Shown one piece after another: positions 1 through 5,522 of a stretch of 5,522 nucleotides of DNA (position 1 is the first letter of the stretch; each line of letters begins with the position of its first letter). A program made the translations under genes and the position numbers. The stretch is taken from positions 1-5,522 of the forward strand of contig WAPZ01000114.1 in NCBI GenBank assembly GCA_015520535.1. Reading direction: 5' to 3'. A model generated the notes under the pieces. The model was not told the DNA's origin, ran no database searches, and saw only the letters and a list, made by a program, of their open reading frames with translations. The stretch is from Candidatus Heimdallarchaeota archaeon (GTDB lineage Archaea; Asgardarchaeota; Heimdallarchaeia; Hodarchaeales; S146-22).

Positions 1-24
1 ATCCAATAGATTAGGCATTAAAAA

Positions 25-38
25 GAAAAAATATAAAC
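25..38 (+). promoter_or_regulatory. Probable TATA/BRE promoter of the antiporter gene
   Basis: An A-rich stretch (GAAAAA, 25-30) runs directly into ATATAAAC (31-38), which resembles an archaeal BRE followed by a TATA box. Archaeal transcription normally starts about 25 bases downstream of the TATA centre, so the start would fall near base 60. That gives a very short leader that just includes the ribosome binding site. The surrounding DNA is AT-rich, so a chance match is possible. Confidence 0.45.
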
Positions 39-58
39 TTTTATCAAGAAAATTAAGT

Positions 59-66
59 AAGGAGGT
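59..66 (+). promoter_or_regulatory. Strong Shine-Dalgarno site of the antiporter gene
   Basis: AAGGAGGT is a full-length match to the anti-SD end of 16S rRNA and lies 7 bases before the ATG at 74. It fixes the start of the antiporter and shows that this genome uses SD-led translation. That helps judge the weaker start sites of the other genes in the window. Confidence 0.85.
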
Positions 67-73
67 TTAGGGG

Positions 74-1378
74 ATGGCAGAAGTTTCATACAGTTTGATT
101 TTTTTTGTGTTAGCCATTTTTTTGGTCTCTTTGCATATAATACACAAAATTGCGAAAAAAGTCAAACAACCAATGGTATTGGGTGAAATTTTTTTAGGAT
201 TTGTGTTAGGACCAAGCTTTTTAGCCATACTAACGTTAAATGACAAAAGCTCATCATTATCTGCTCTGCTGAATTTTTCACAAGATCAAATAGATATTGC
301 AATAAAAGTATTCCTTTTCTTAGTTCAGCTCGCCGAACTCTTTCTGCTCTTTGAAGTTGGATTGGAATTAGATCTTAAATCATTGCGTCGAGCAGGGAAA
401 AACGCAATGAGCACGGCGATTGGTGGCATAGTGGTGCCGTTTCTTGCGGGTTTGGGGCTGATTTTGGTTATAGGGGATATGTATGGGAGTTTTATCATTC
501 CCGTGGAATTAAATTCGTTTGAAGTAGGACTATTTTTTGCAGCTACGCTTACAGCAACCAGTATCGGCATAAGCATTCGTACATTCATGGATATTGATAA
601 AGTCGATAGTAAACCAGCCAAAGTTATGATTGGCGCGGCTGTTATTGATGACATTTTGGCTCTTACATTATTAACCGTGGTTTTAGGAATCATTATCGAG
701 GAAGAAGCCGCAGAAACGCAACCACTTTTTGATGTACTTCTTATATTAGTCTCAATCGTTGTTTTCTTCATAGTGGCTTTTATTTTGGCTCAGTACATCT
801 TTCCTAAGCTTATTATGCCTTACTTAGAAAAGCAAAGTGACCATTATCTTCCCATCATTGTGGCATTGACACTTCTATTTTTTATGGCTTGGTTAGCCGA
901 AACCTTACGCTTAGCTCCAATTATTGGTGCCTTTGTTGCGGGTGTAATCATCAACACCAATAAAAAGTATTCGGAGACCGTCAATCAACAAATGTCAGCC
1001 ATGGGACATTGGATTATCCCGTTATTCTTTATTTCAGTTGGATTGCGAATTAATTTGTGGGATTTTTTGAGTCTGGATTTGATTATGCTTTCCGTTTTAG
1101 TCGTAACAGTTGGAATTATTAGCAAAGTGATCGGTTCTGGGATTTTTGCAAAAATCTCTGGGGATGTTGATCTTAAGGACTCGTATTTAGTTGGCATTAG
1201 CATGGCGGCTCGTGGTGAAGTTGTCTTAGTCTTCGTTGCCGTTGCTTTAGATCTTGGTATCTTTACTTTGCCGCTCTACTCATCCACTGTTATGTTGGTC
1301 GTGGTAAGTGCCTTTTTAATCCCGTTATGGCTCAAAGCCAGTTTTAAAATGTTTGAGGGAAAAACGCAAGTAAGTTAA
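74..1378 (+). CDS. CPA2-family monovalent cation:proton antiporter (Na_H_Exchanger domain)
   Basis: This is an integral membrane protein of 434 residues, almost wholly hydrophobic, with about 13 predicted membrane segments. It should exchange Na+ or K+ for H+ across the cytoplasmic membrane. Family signatures in order are QPMVLGEIFLGFVLGPS (32-48), LFEVGLELDL (92-101), the broken-helix motif TLTATS (158-163), IDD (191-193), APIIGAFVAGVIIN (281-294), PLFFISVGLRINL (316-328) and GISMAARGEVVLV (374-386). The paired aspartates D192-D193 and lysine K351 match the ion-binding DD pair and conserved lysine known from electrogenic CPA2 members such as NapA. The protein ends soon after the last helix, with no TrkA-N (NAD-binding) regulatory domain of the KefB/KefC kind, so it is the short form. 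The start is fixed by the SD at 59-66. It is probably co-transcribed with thpR 39 bases downstream. Ion specificity (Na+ or K+) cannot be told from sequence. Confidence 0.93.
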   Translation: MAEVSYSLIFFVLAIFLVSLHIIHKIAKKVKQPMVLGEIFLGFVLGPSFLAILTLNDKSSSLSALLNFSQDQIDIAIKVFLFLVQLAELFLLFEVGLELDLKSLRRAGKNAMSTAIGGIVVPFLAGLGLILVIGDMYGSFIIPVELNSFEVGLFFAATLTATSIGISIRTFMDIDKVDSKPAKVMIGAAVIDDILALTLLTVVLGIIIEEEAAETQPLFDVLLILVSIVVFFIVAFILAQYIFPKLIMPYLEKQSDHYLPIIVALTLLFFMAWLAETLRLAPIIGAFVAGVIINTNKKYSETVNQQMSAMGHWIIPLFFISVGLRINLWDFLSLDLIMLSVLVVTVGIISKVIGSGIFAKISGDVDLKDSYLVGISMAARGEVVLVFVAVALDLGIFTLPLYSSTVMLVVVSAFLIPLWLKASFKMFEGKTQVS

Positions 1379-1403
1379 ATTAAATTAAATAGAAGGAAAG
1401 TCG

Positions 1404-1439
1404 ATGGTGGCGAGACAATGCGAGTCTTTATTGCTGTAG
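1404..1439 (+). other. Out-of-frame 11-codon mini-ORF overlapping the thpR start
   Basis: The ATG at 1404 lies 6 bases after AAGGA (1393-1397), a better ribosome site than the one before the real thpR start. It reads MVARQCESLLL and stops at TAG 1437-1439, overlapping the first seven codons of thpR in another frame. It may only be incidental, or it may set the translation rate of thpR by reinitiation. No similarity to any known peptide is recognised. Confidence 0.25.
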
Positions 1440-2011
1440 ATATACCAAATAAAGAGTTATATTCCCTTTGGAAACGTGCTTTTCAGCCGTTAGAAGGGAT
1501 GAAACAGAAAATTGTCCCTCCAGAAAATCTTCACATCACACTTAAATTTTTAGGCGAAGTGCCGAAACACAAAGTGTCGGAACTTAAAACGCGCTTAGCT
1601 ACCATTCAATTTCAAAAATTTACGCTGAAATTTGGAAGTATGGGAACGTTTCCCGATATTAATAAAGTAAAAAAATCCAAACGCTATGTGCTTTGGGTTT
1701 CTGCTGAAAATGGGACACAAGAACTGGTTAATTTACAGCAACAAGTCGAACACATTTGTGAGACGTTAGGCTTTCCACGTGAAAAACGCGAATTCAAACC
1801 ACATCTCACTTTATCTAGGATAAAATTTCCCAAACCACCAACTATCATTACTTTGAAAAAAGTAATTGAAAATTATAATCATCAGTTGACTGAAGGAAAC
1901 GTTGATGTCGATTTTCACGTTGACATTCAGGCATTTCAATTAAAAGAAAGTACACTGACGCCACAAGGTGCAATTTACACTACGCTTGCTGAATTTCATG
2001 CTTCCACCTAA
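1418..2011 (+). CDS. thpR: RNA 2',3'-cyclic 3'-phosphodiesterase (2H phosphoesterase, ThpR/LigT-like)
   Basis: This cytoplasmic enzyme of 197 residues belongs to the 2H phosphoesterase superfamily (COG1514). By family knowledge it hydrolyses 2',3'-cyclic phosphate ends of RNA to 2'-phosphates; some members also ligate tRNA halves in vitro. Both catalytic tetrapeptides are present: HITL (H39, T41) and HLTL (H129, T131), about 90 residues apart as is usual. Other family hallmarks are the N-terminal strand MRVFIAVDIP, LKFLGEV (42-48), GTFPD (76-80) and the C-terminal strand FQLKESTLTPQGAIYTTLAEF (173-193). Length is normal for the family. The start is set by the typical family N-terminus, and there is no other in-frame start back to a stop at 1376. 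The ribosome site is weak: GGTGG (1406-1410) with 7 bases of spacing. It follows the antiporter by 39 bases on the same strand and converges on orc1. Confidence 0.94.
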   Translation: MRVFIAVDIPNKELYSLWKRAFQPLEGMKQKIVPPENLHITLKFLGEVPKHKVSELKTRLATIQFQKFTLKFGSMGTFPDINKVKKSKRYVLWVSAENGTQELVNLQQQVEHICETLGFPREKREFKPHLTLSRIKFPKPPTIITLKKVIENYNHQLTEGNVDVDFHVDIQAFQLKESTLTPQGAIYTTLAEFHAST

Positions 2012-2028
2012 AGCAGATCAGATTGCTT
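2011..2028. terminator. Small hairpin in the convergent thpR/orc1 junction
   Basis: AAGCAG (2011-2016) and TTGCTT (2023-2028) can form a stem of five Watson-Crick pairs plus one G-U pair, with a 6-base loop. It lies exactly between the two convergent stop codons, where termination from both sides is expected. No T-tract follows on either strand, so the stem is weak support for a terminator and could be chance. Confidence 0.22.
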
Positions 2029-2031
2029 AAT

Positions 2032-3264
2032 TTAGCGGACAATATAGCCACGCTTCTGCAAAATGCTCTCAACTCTTTCAATGACAACTGCTGCCGGAAC
2101 ATCAAATAATGTTAGACCAATGTTTTTCATGCCGGGACGGCCACGTCCAGGTTTGGGCGTCACTTGTCCAATAATACCCAAATCAATTAAGGTTCTGACA
2201 TAATTCCGAAAAGAAATTTCTTTGCGTGGTGTTACATTAATATCTTCGCAAATTCTTTCATAAGTCTCATAGGCCATGCGAATATTCACACTTGAGGTGT
2301 TTTTTTGTAACAATTTACGTGCAATTGCCAACGCCGCGATCAGCTCTTGATCATTAAGTTGTTCCAACATTTCAGCACGTAATTCGGGATATACATTTCT
2401 TTTCGCTGCACGGATATGTTCGGCAGTCACTCGTTCTTGTTGATTGACATCAGCTAATGTTCCCGCCGCATCCATAATTTCTATTGCATGACGAATGTTT
2501 TGTGTCTCATACGAAATATTGGCAATTAGTTCGATTTCTTCTCCGGTAATAGCATCATCTCTAAACGCTAAACGGGCACGATAATCAATTATCTCGTATG
2601 TTTCATCAAAATTGTAGGGATGAAACTCTATAACCTCCGTGATTCGCTGAGAAACTGCCGACGACAATTTTATTTTCCATTCACTCGGCCTACTTATTAG
2701 AATAATTGAGATTCGACTTTGGAGCCCCAGTTCTTCATGAATGTTTAAAAAGGTTTGAATATCATCTGAGGGTAATGCCGTGGCTTCATCTAAGATAAAG
2801 ACCATGTAAGCATTGTCGGTGTATAACCGTTGTACCAAAATGTTGAGAAGTTCATCAAAGGTAAGACCTTTTGTCCGAACTTTAAATTGGTGGGATATAG
2901 CTTTTGATACCACTGCTGAAACCGTTCTTGCTGTCCAGCAATTTCGATAAGCAACGTAAAAGTTGATTCCTTTATTATTCGCTTCTTGCTGAATTGCATC
3001 TAATGTATAACGTGTGGTTGCGGTTTTTCCAATTCCCGCAGGACCAACAATTGCAATATTAATATTGTAACCTAGATTGGTTGATGGATGTTTTTCTTGA
3101 AAAATCGGGCGGAAATAATGGGCTAACGTTCGAATTTGATGTTCACGATGTGGTAGTTTATTTGGTATATAATTAAGTTGTAAAGTTCGCTTGTCTTTGA
3201 AGACTGAAGTTGAATATATTGCACTTCTAACGATGTCGTCACTCAAAAACTTGTCACTCTCCAT
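2032..3264 (-). CDS. cdc6: Orc1/Cdc6-type replication initiator, AAA+ ATPase with winged helix
   Basis: This 410-residue protein should bind origin DNA and help load the MCM helicase. The N-terminal family signature NYIPNKLPHRE (31-41) is followed by Walker A GPAGIGKT (74-81), the YRNCWTARTV segment (106-115) and Walker B VFILDE (155-160, D159 and E160). The sensor 1 strand is ISIILISRP (185-193), then come R207 as a candidate arginine finger and sensor 2 QNIRHA with R258. Residues from about 300 form the winged helix, with a wing-like GRGRPGMKN (373-381). Length is normal for archaeal Orc1/Cdc6. The ATPase motifs are somewhat off: Ile replaces the usual Thr in GxxGTGKT, sensor 1 reads ISRP where ISND is typical, and QNIR replaces GDAR. 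This suggests a divergent paralogue. The ATG at 3264 is the first available start, since an in-frame TGA lies just upstream at about 3283-3285. No good SD is present. The gene has its own upstream gap and probably its own promoter. Confidence 0.95.
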   Translation of the reverse strand: MESDKFLSDDIVRSAIYSTSVFKDKRTLQLNYIPNKLPHREHQIRTLAHYFRPIFQEKHPSTNLGYNINIAIVGPAGIGKTATTRYTLDAIQQEANNKGINFYVAYRNCWTARTVSAVVSKAISHQFKVRTKGLTFDELLNILVQRLYTDNAYMVFILDEATALPSDDIQTFLNIHEELGLQSRISIILISRPSEWKIKLSSAVSQRITEVIEFHPYNFDETYEIIDYRARLAFRDDAITGEEIELIANISYETQNIRHAIEIMDAAGTLADVNQQERVTAEHIRAAKRNVYPELRAEMLEQLNDQELIAALAIARKLLQKNTSSVNIRMAYETYERICEDINVTPRKEISFRNYVRTLIDLGIIGQVTPKPGRGRPGMKNIGLTLFDVPAAVVIERVESILQKRGYIVR

Positions 3265-3301
3265 GTCAGCCGAAATATTTTCTCATCCATAACAAGTGAC
3301 T

Positions 3302-3312
3302 ACAATATTAAA
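3302..3312 (-). promoter_or_regulatory. Probable TATA box of orc1/cdc6
   Basis: On the minus strand TTTTAATATTG (3312 to 3302) lies about 40 bases before the orc1 ATG. A transcript starting roughly 25 bases downstream of its centre would begin near 3282 and carry a leader of about 18 bases. A second AT-rich stretch, AAAATATTT at about 3273-3281, is too close to the ATG to serve. The assignment rests on position and composition only. Confidence 0.4.
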
Positions 3313-3341
3313 AGAGTTATGGAAAATAGGACTACTCTTTT
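3310..3341. repeat. 8-bp perfect inverted repeat upstream of orc1/cdc6
   Basis: AAAAGAGT (3310-3317) and ACTCTTTT (3334-3341) are exact reverse complements separated by 16 bases. Arm centres are therefore 24 bp apart, a little over two helical turns, so a dimeric protein could contact both on one face. The repeat abuts and slightly overlaps the TATA-like element of orc1 on its upstream side. It could be an operator, an initiator binding site, or a stem in lonB read-through RNA. Confidence 0.5.
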
Positions 3342-3385
3342 TAGGTCGAATTTCTATGCCTCTCTTTTCCCTCAATTTTTTGCAG

Positions 3386-3402
3386 AAAAAGAAGATAAAA
3401 AA
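3386..3402 (-). terminator. T-rich terminator of lonB
   Basis: Read on the minus strand, two T-tracts (T6 at 3402-3397 and T5 at 3390-3386) lie 26-42 bases past the lonB stop codon. Runs of T in the non-template strand are the usual archaeal termination signal and need no hairpin. A weak dyad (TAACC 3421-3425, GGTTA 3437-3441) spans the stop codon just before. Termination here would separate lonB from orc1. Confidence 0.5.
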
Positions 3403-3427
3403 GTGGTTTATGAAGCAACCTAACCTC

Positions 3428-5380
3428 TTAACTGGGGGTTACAAAGGTAGCTTGCTGCTTTTGCTCTTCCACCATTACTAACGATCGCTCGTCTAAGCCT
3501 TTCAGTTTCTTTCTGACAACGTTTAAATCCCAGCCGATAATTGCGATTTCAAAGACTTCTAAAATGTGTTTAACGGGATGAATGATCATTTCTTTTGCCA
3601 TTTCTGGCGATAGAACAACATCTTCCAGATTTGCTGCTGGTATAATCACTTCGCGAATTCCAGCCGCATAAGCGCCTTCTATTTTCGCAGTAACACCACC
3701 TACAGGAAGCACTTCACCACGAATTGAAAGTGAACCGGTCATTGCTATATCTTGTCGAACTGGTAATCCTGTTATATCAGAAATGACTGCAGTAGCTATT
3801 GTTATACTTGCAGAATCACCTTCCACACCATAGGTTCCTAAGAACTGGATATGAACATCTTTGTTGGATATGTCAGCCCCTGTTAACTTTTTGATGATTG
3901 CAGATACGTTCATTACAGATTCGCGCGCAATGACACGTAAACTTCCAGTTGCAATTACACGTCCGCTATTTCCTTGAGCTGGCGTAACTTGAGCTTCAAT
4001 TGGAGTTACATGACCAGCTCGTGCGCCTCCAGTCGGATCAGCGAGCACAGCTAAGCCATTAACACGTCCAACGATTCCACCGCGATTTAGAATGACTTGA
4101 TATTCCATTTTCTTTTCTACTGTTCGATCTGCCATTTGATTTTCCAAGCTGCGAGCAAAGCGTTTTGCTCGAATTACATGTTCTCTTGTCGTGTATAAAG
4201 CGCCTTCTTCTCTTGCTAAGTCTCCAGCAGCTCGAATCAGTCCCCCTAAATCACGCAAACGTAAAGTAAGATGATGTTTTCTATCAGCGCGACGTTTAGC
4301 TTCTAATATTACTTCGAGTACGGCATCTCTAGTAAAGTGTGGTATTTTGCCATCTTTGACAATTTCTTGGGCTACAAAACGGGCTAATTTTCGTCGATTG
4401 TTCATGGTATCGGGCATGGAGTGTCGAATAAAAACTTCATACCCATAACCTCTGATTCTAGAACGTAATGCCGGATGCATTCTACGAACGGTATCAATAT
4501 TTCCGGCAGCTACTAGCACAAAGTCACAAGGAACGGGTTCTGTTCGTACCATCGCACCCGAAGATAATTCACTTTGACCTGTGATTGCGAGTTTTTTCTC
4601 TTGCATGGCGGTTAATAATTGTTGTTGCGTTTTTTGTGATAAAGTTGCTACTTCGTCGATATACAGAACACCCTTATGGCTTTTATGAATTAAACCCGCT
4701 TCAACGCGTTCATGTGCTGGTGTCCCTAACCCACCGGATTGGAAAGGATCATGTCGGACGTCTCCAAGTAATGCGCCAGCATGGGCTCCGGTTGCATCAT
4801 TAAAGGGTGCTGAAGTGCTTTCGGCGTTATCAACCAGTATTTTTGGCACTAAATTCTCACGACGTGCTCTAAATTGGGCAATGATGAAAAAAGCAACTAA
4901 AGCCACAAATATTGCCGTCAATAATTGCTCGGGGAAATAAATAATTCCCAGTAACAGAATCAAAAAGGGAACACCAAATAGTAACAAATTTCTTACGCGA
5001 TCTGCACTCTGAGCCTTTTTCTTAAACTCCGCTACGATTCTTCTACCTTCCCCTGCTGGAACAGTAAGTATTCGCGGATTATGTGGATCATTTGGATTGG
5101 GGAGACACAAGATATCTTCTAAGTCTTCTCTAGGTAATAGTTCGGCAAGGGCTTGTCCAAGCATAGATTTACCAGTACCAGGATCACCTACAAGCATTAC
5201 ATTACGTCTTTGTATTGCAGCTTTTTTGATGATCTCAACAGCTTCATCTTGACCTATTACCTGATGAATTAATTGTGTCGGAACAACAATATCTTCTGTG
5301 GTTTCGAAGTCCATGTCCAGGCGAATTTCTTTTTCATCATCTTTTATTATTTCATCATCTGGATCTTTTATATTTTTCAT
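3428..5380 (-). CDS. lonB: Archaeal membrane-anchored Lon protease (LonB, peptidase S16)
   Basis: This ATP-dependent protease degrades misfolded and regulatory proteins at the inner face of the cytoplasmic membrane; it is the main archaeal counterpart of bacterial Lon and FtsH. Numbering from the start at 5380 (650 residues), an acidic N-terminus leads into VIGQDEAVEIIKKAA (41-55), Walker A GDPGTGKS (65-72), and two hydrophobic helices at about 131-149 and 153-170, the LonB membrane anchor inside the AAA+ module. Then come Walker B VLYIDEV (238-244), sensor 1 AAGN (N294), arginines R306 and R308, and a sensor 2 segment LRLRDLGG. The protease domain has GVEGDSA with Ser523 and GGVTAKIEG with Lys566. 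The 43-residue Ser-Lys spacing is the family value, so the enzyme should be active. An in-frame ATG at 5428 would add 16 residues. I prefer 5380 because AAGGT (5391-5395) lies 10 bases before it, the ATG at 5428 has no SD, and the extension has no family match. Confidence 0.95.
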   Translation of the reverse strand: MKNIKDPDDEIIKDDEKEIRLDMDFETTEDIVVPTQLIHQVIGQDEAVEIIKKAAIQRRNVMLVGDPGTGKSMLGQALAELLPREDLEDILCLPNPNDPHNPRILTVPAGEGRRIVAEFKKKAQSADRVRNLLLFGVPFLILLLGIIYFPEQLLTAIFVALVAFFIIAQFRARRENLVPKILVDNAESTSAPFNDATGAHAGALLGDVRHDPFQSGGLGTPAHERVEAGLIHKSHKGVLYIDEVATLSQKTQQQLLTAMQEKKLAITGQSELSSGAMVRTEPVPCDFVLVAAGNIDTVRRMHPALRSRIRGYGYEVFIRHSMPDTMNNRRKLARFVAQEIVKDGKIPHFTRDAVLEVILEAKRRADRKHHLTLRLRDLGGLIRAAGDLAREEGALYTTREHVIRAKRFARSLENQMADRTVEKKMEYQVILNRGGIVGRVNGLAVLADPTGGARAGHVTPIEAQVTPAQGNSGRVIATGSLRVIARESVMNVSAIIKKLTGADISNKDVHIQFLGTYGVEGDSASITIATAVISDITGLPVRQDIAMTGSLSIRGEVLPVGGVTAKIEGAYAAGIREVIIPAANLEDVVLSPEMAKEMIIHPVKHILEVFEIAIIGWDLNVVRKKLKGLDERSLVMVEEQKQQATFVTPS

Positions 5381-5390
5381 AAATATTTCA

Positions 5391-5395
5391 ACCTT
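5391..5395 (-). promoter_or_regulatory. Ribosome binding site deciding the lonB start
   Basis: On the minus strand AAGGT lies 10 bases before the ATG at 5380. The upstream in-frame ATG at 5428 is preceded by TCTAATAAAAC, which has no SD character. The difference favours the shorter protein, unless the transcript is leaderless from near 5428. Confidence 0.5.
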
Positions 5396-5437
5396 GATGC
5401 TATTTTTAGTTATTGGGAAAATTGACATGTTTTATTA

Positions 5438-5447
5438 GACATTATAT
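5438..5447 (-). promoter_or_regulatory. TATA-like element proximal to lonB
   Basis: The minus strand reads TTCATATAATG here. A start about 25 bases downstream would be near 5418, which lies after the ATG at 5428 and before the ATG at 5380. Use of this box would therefore exclude the longer protein and leave a leader of about 38 bases including the AAGGT site. Confidence 0.33.
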
Positions 5448-5460
5448 GAACAAAGGCTTT

Positions 5461-5477
5461 TTTTTCTATAAGAAAAA
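5461..5477. repeat. Perfect palindrome overlapping a lonB TATA-like box
   Basis: TTTTTCT (5461-5467), ATA, then AGAAAAA (5471-5477) form an exact 7-bp inverted repeat with a 3-base centre. On the minus strand the middle reads TTCTTATAGAA, itself a plausible TATA box that would start transcription near 5440. A repressor bound here would block TBP. The arms are simple A/T runs, so chance is a real possibility. Confidence 0.4.
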
Positions 5478-5512
5478 CTTTCCCTTTTCTATGTTGATCA
5501 AAAGTATGTGAC

Positions 5513-5520
5513 TTTAAATA
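5513..5520 (+). promoter_or_regulatory. Consensus TATA box at the window edge
   Basis: TTTAAATA is an exact match to the archaeal box A consensus TTTAWATA on the plus strand, the last element before the window ends. It could drive a divergent gene lying beyond base 5522. Because the motif is nearly symmetric, it could also serve lonB on the minus strand with a longer leader. No BRE is evident. Confidence 0.27.
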
Positions 5521-5522
5521 TG

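Larger units (their letters stand above)
3265..3427. other. 163-base AT-rich gap between orc1 and lonB
   Basis: This gap holds, from the lonB side, the T-rich terminator, the 8-bp inverted repeat, the TATA-like element and the short orc1 leader. No convincing gene lies in it. In many archaea the DNA next to orc1/cdc6 contains a replication origin with origin recognition boxes. I see no clear repeated box with a G-string here, so this is only a positional candidate. Confidence 0.4.

Noticed and set aside
325..771. Open frame of 148 codons antisense to the antiporter gene (minus strand)
   Set aside because: It lies wholly inside a well-supported transporter gene. Its translation is Ser/Thr/Ile/Pro-rich with no recognisable domain, as expected from reading hydrophobic codons backwards.
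985..1203. Open frame of 72 codons antisense to the antiporter gene
   Set aside because: It is short, has no ribosome site or family resemblance, and lies fully within conserved transporter sequence.
2790..2999. Alternative minus-strand frame of 69 codons inside orc1/cdc6
   Set aside because: It overlaps the conserved Walker A to Walker B part of orc1 on the same strand in another frame, has no domain, and orc1 is unbroken.
3421..3441. G-run and dyad (TAACC / GGTTA) considered as an origin recognition box
   Set aside because: There is only one copy, it overlaps the last codons and stop of lonB, and it does not match the ORB consensus beyond the G-run.
3296..3481. Plus-strand frame of 61 codons starting with GTG in the orc1-lonB gap
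   Set aside because: It has no SD, starts with GTG, ends antisense to the lonB 3' end, and has a low-complexity Leu/Lys/Phe composition. The same bases are better explained as the orc1 promoter region and lonB terminator. It looks faintly like a small membrane peptide but I cannot support it.
4585..4803. Plus-strand frame of 72 codons inside lonB
   Set aside because: It is antisense to the conserved Walker B region of lonB, with no signal or domain of its own.
1..5522. Search for a defence system, mobile element, CRISPR array, tRNA or other RNA gene
   Set aside because: All four large genes are recognisable housekeeping families filling nearly the whole window. No terminal repeats, spaced repeats, transposase, or tRNA-like folds were seen. 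The neighbourhood of antiporter, thpR, orc1 and lonB does not imply a joint new system.

Overview
The window suggests an archaeal chromosome segment of low GC (roughly 40% by eye). The evidence is a two-domain Orc1/Cdc6 replication initiator, a membrane-anchored LonB protease (the archaeal Lon form, with two transmembrane helices inserted in the AAA+ module), a ThpR-type RNA 2',3'-cyclic phosphodiesterase and TATA-like elements in front of genes. Arginine is written mostly with CGN codons rather than AGA/AGG, which does not look like a typical hyperthermophile. I cannot place the organism more exactly; an uncultured mesophilic lineage (euryarchaeal or Asgard-like) is a guess.

Layout. Bases 1-73 hold a TATA-like element and a strong Shine-Dalgarno (SD) sequence. 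They lead into a 434-residue CPA2-type cation:proton antiporter (74-1378, +). After 39 bases comes thpR (1418-2011, +), probably on the same transcript. A 20-base convergent junction with a small hairpin separates this pair from the minus-strand genes. orc1/cdc6 (2032-3264, -) is preceded by a 163-base AT-rich gap. That gap holds its likely promoter, an 8-bp inverted repeat and the T-rich terminator of the next gene. lonB (3428 to 5380 or 5428, -) fills the rest. The last 94 bases are AT-rich promoter DNA with several TATA-like elements and a perfect 7-bp-arm palindrome.

The four genes do not form a single pathway. They are housekeeping functions: ion homeostasis, RNA end processing, replication initiation and membrane protein quality control. 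Each sits in a compact arrangement. I see no new multi-gene system, no mobile element, no CRISPR array and no RNA gene. The points most worth a second look are divergent ATPase motifs in the Orc1/Cdc6 protein, the dyad elements in the orc1 and lonB promoter regions, the ambiguous lonB start, and an out-of-frame mini-ORF with a better ribosome site than the thpR start it overlaps.
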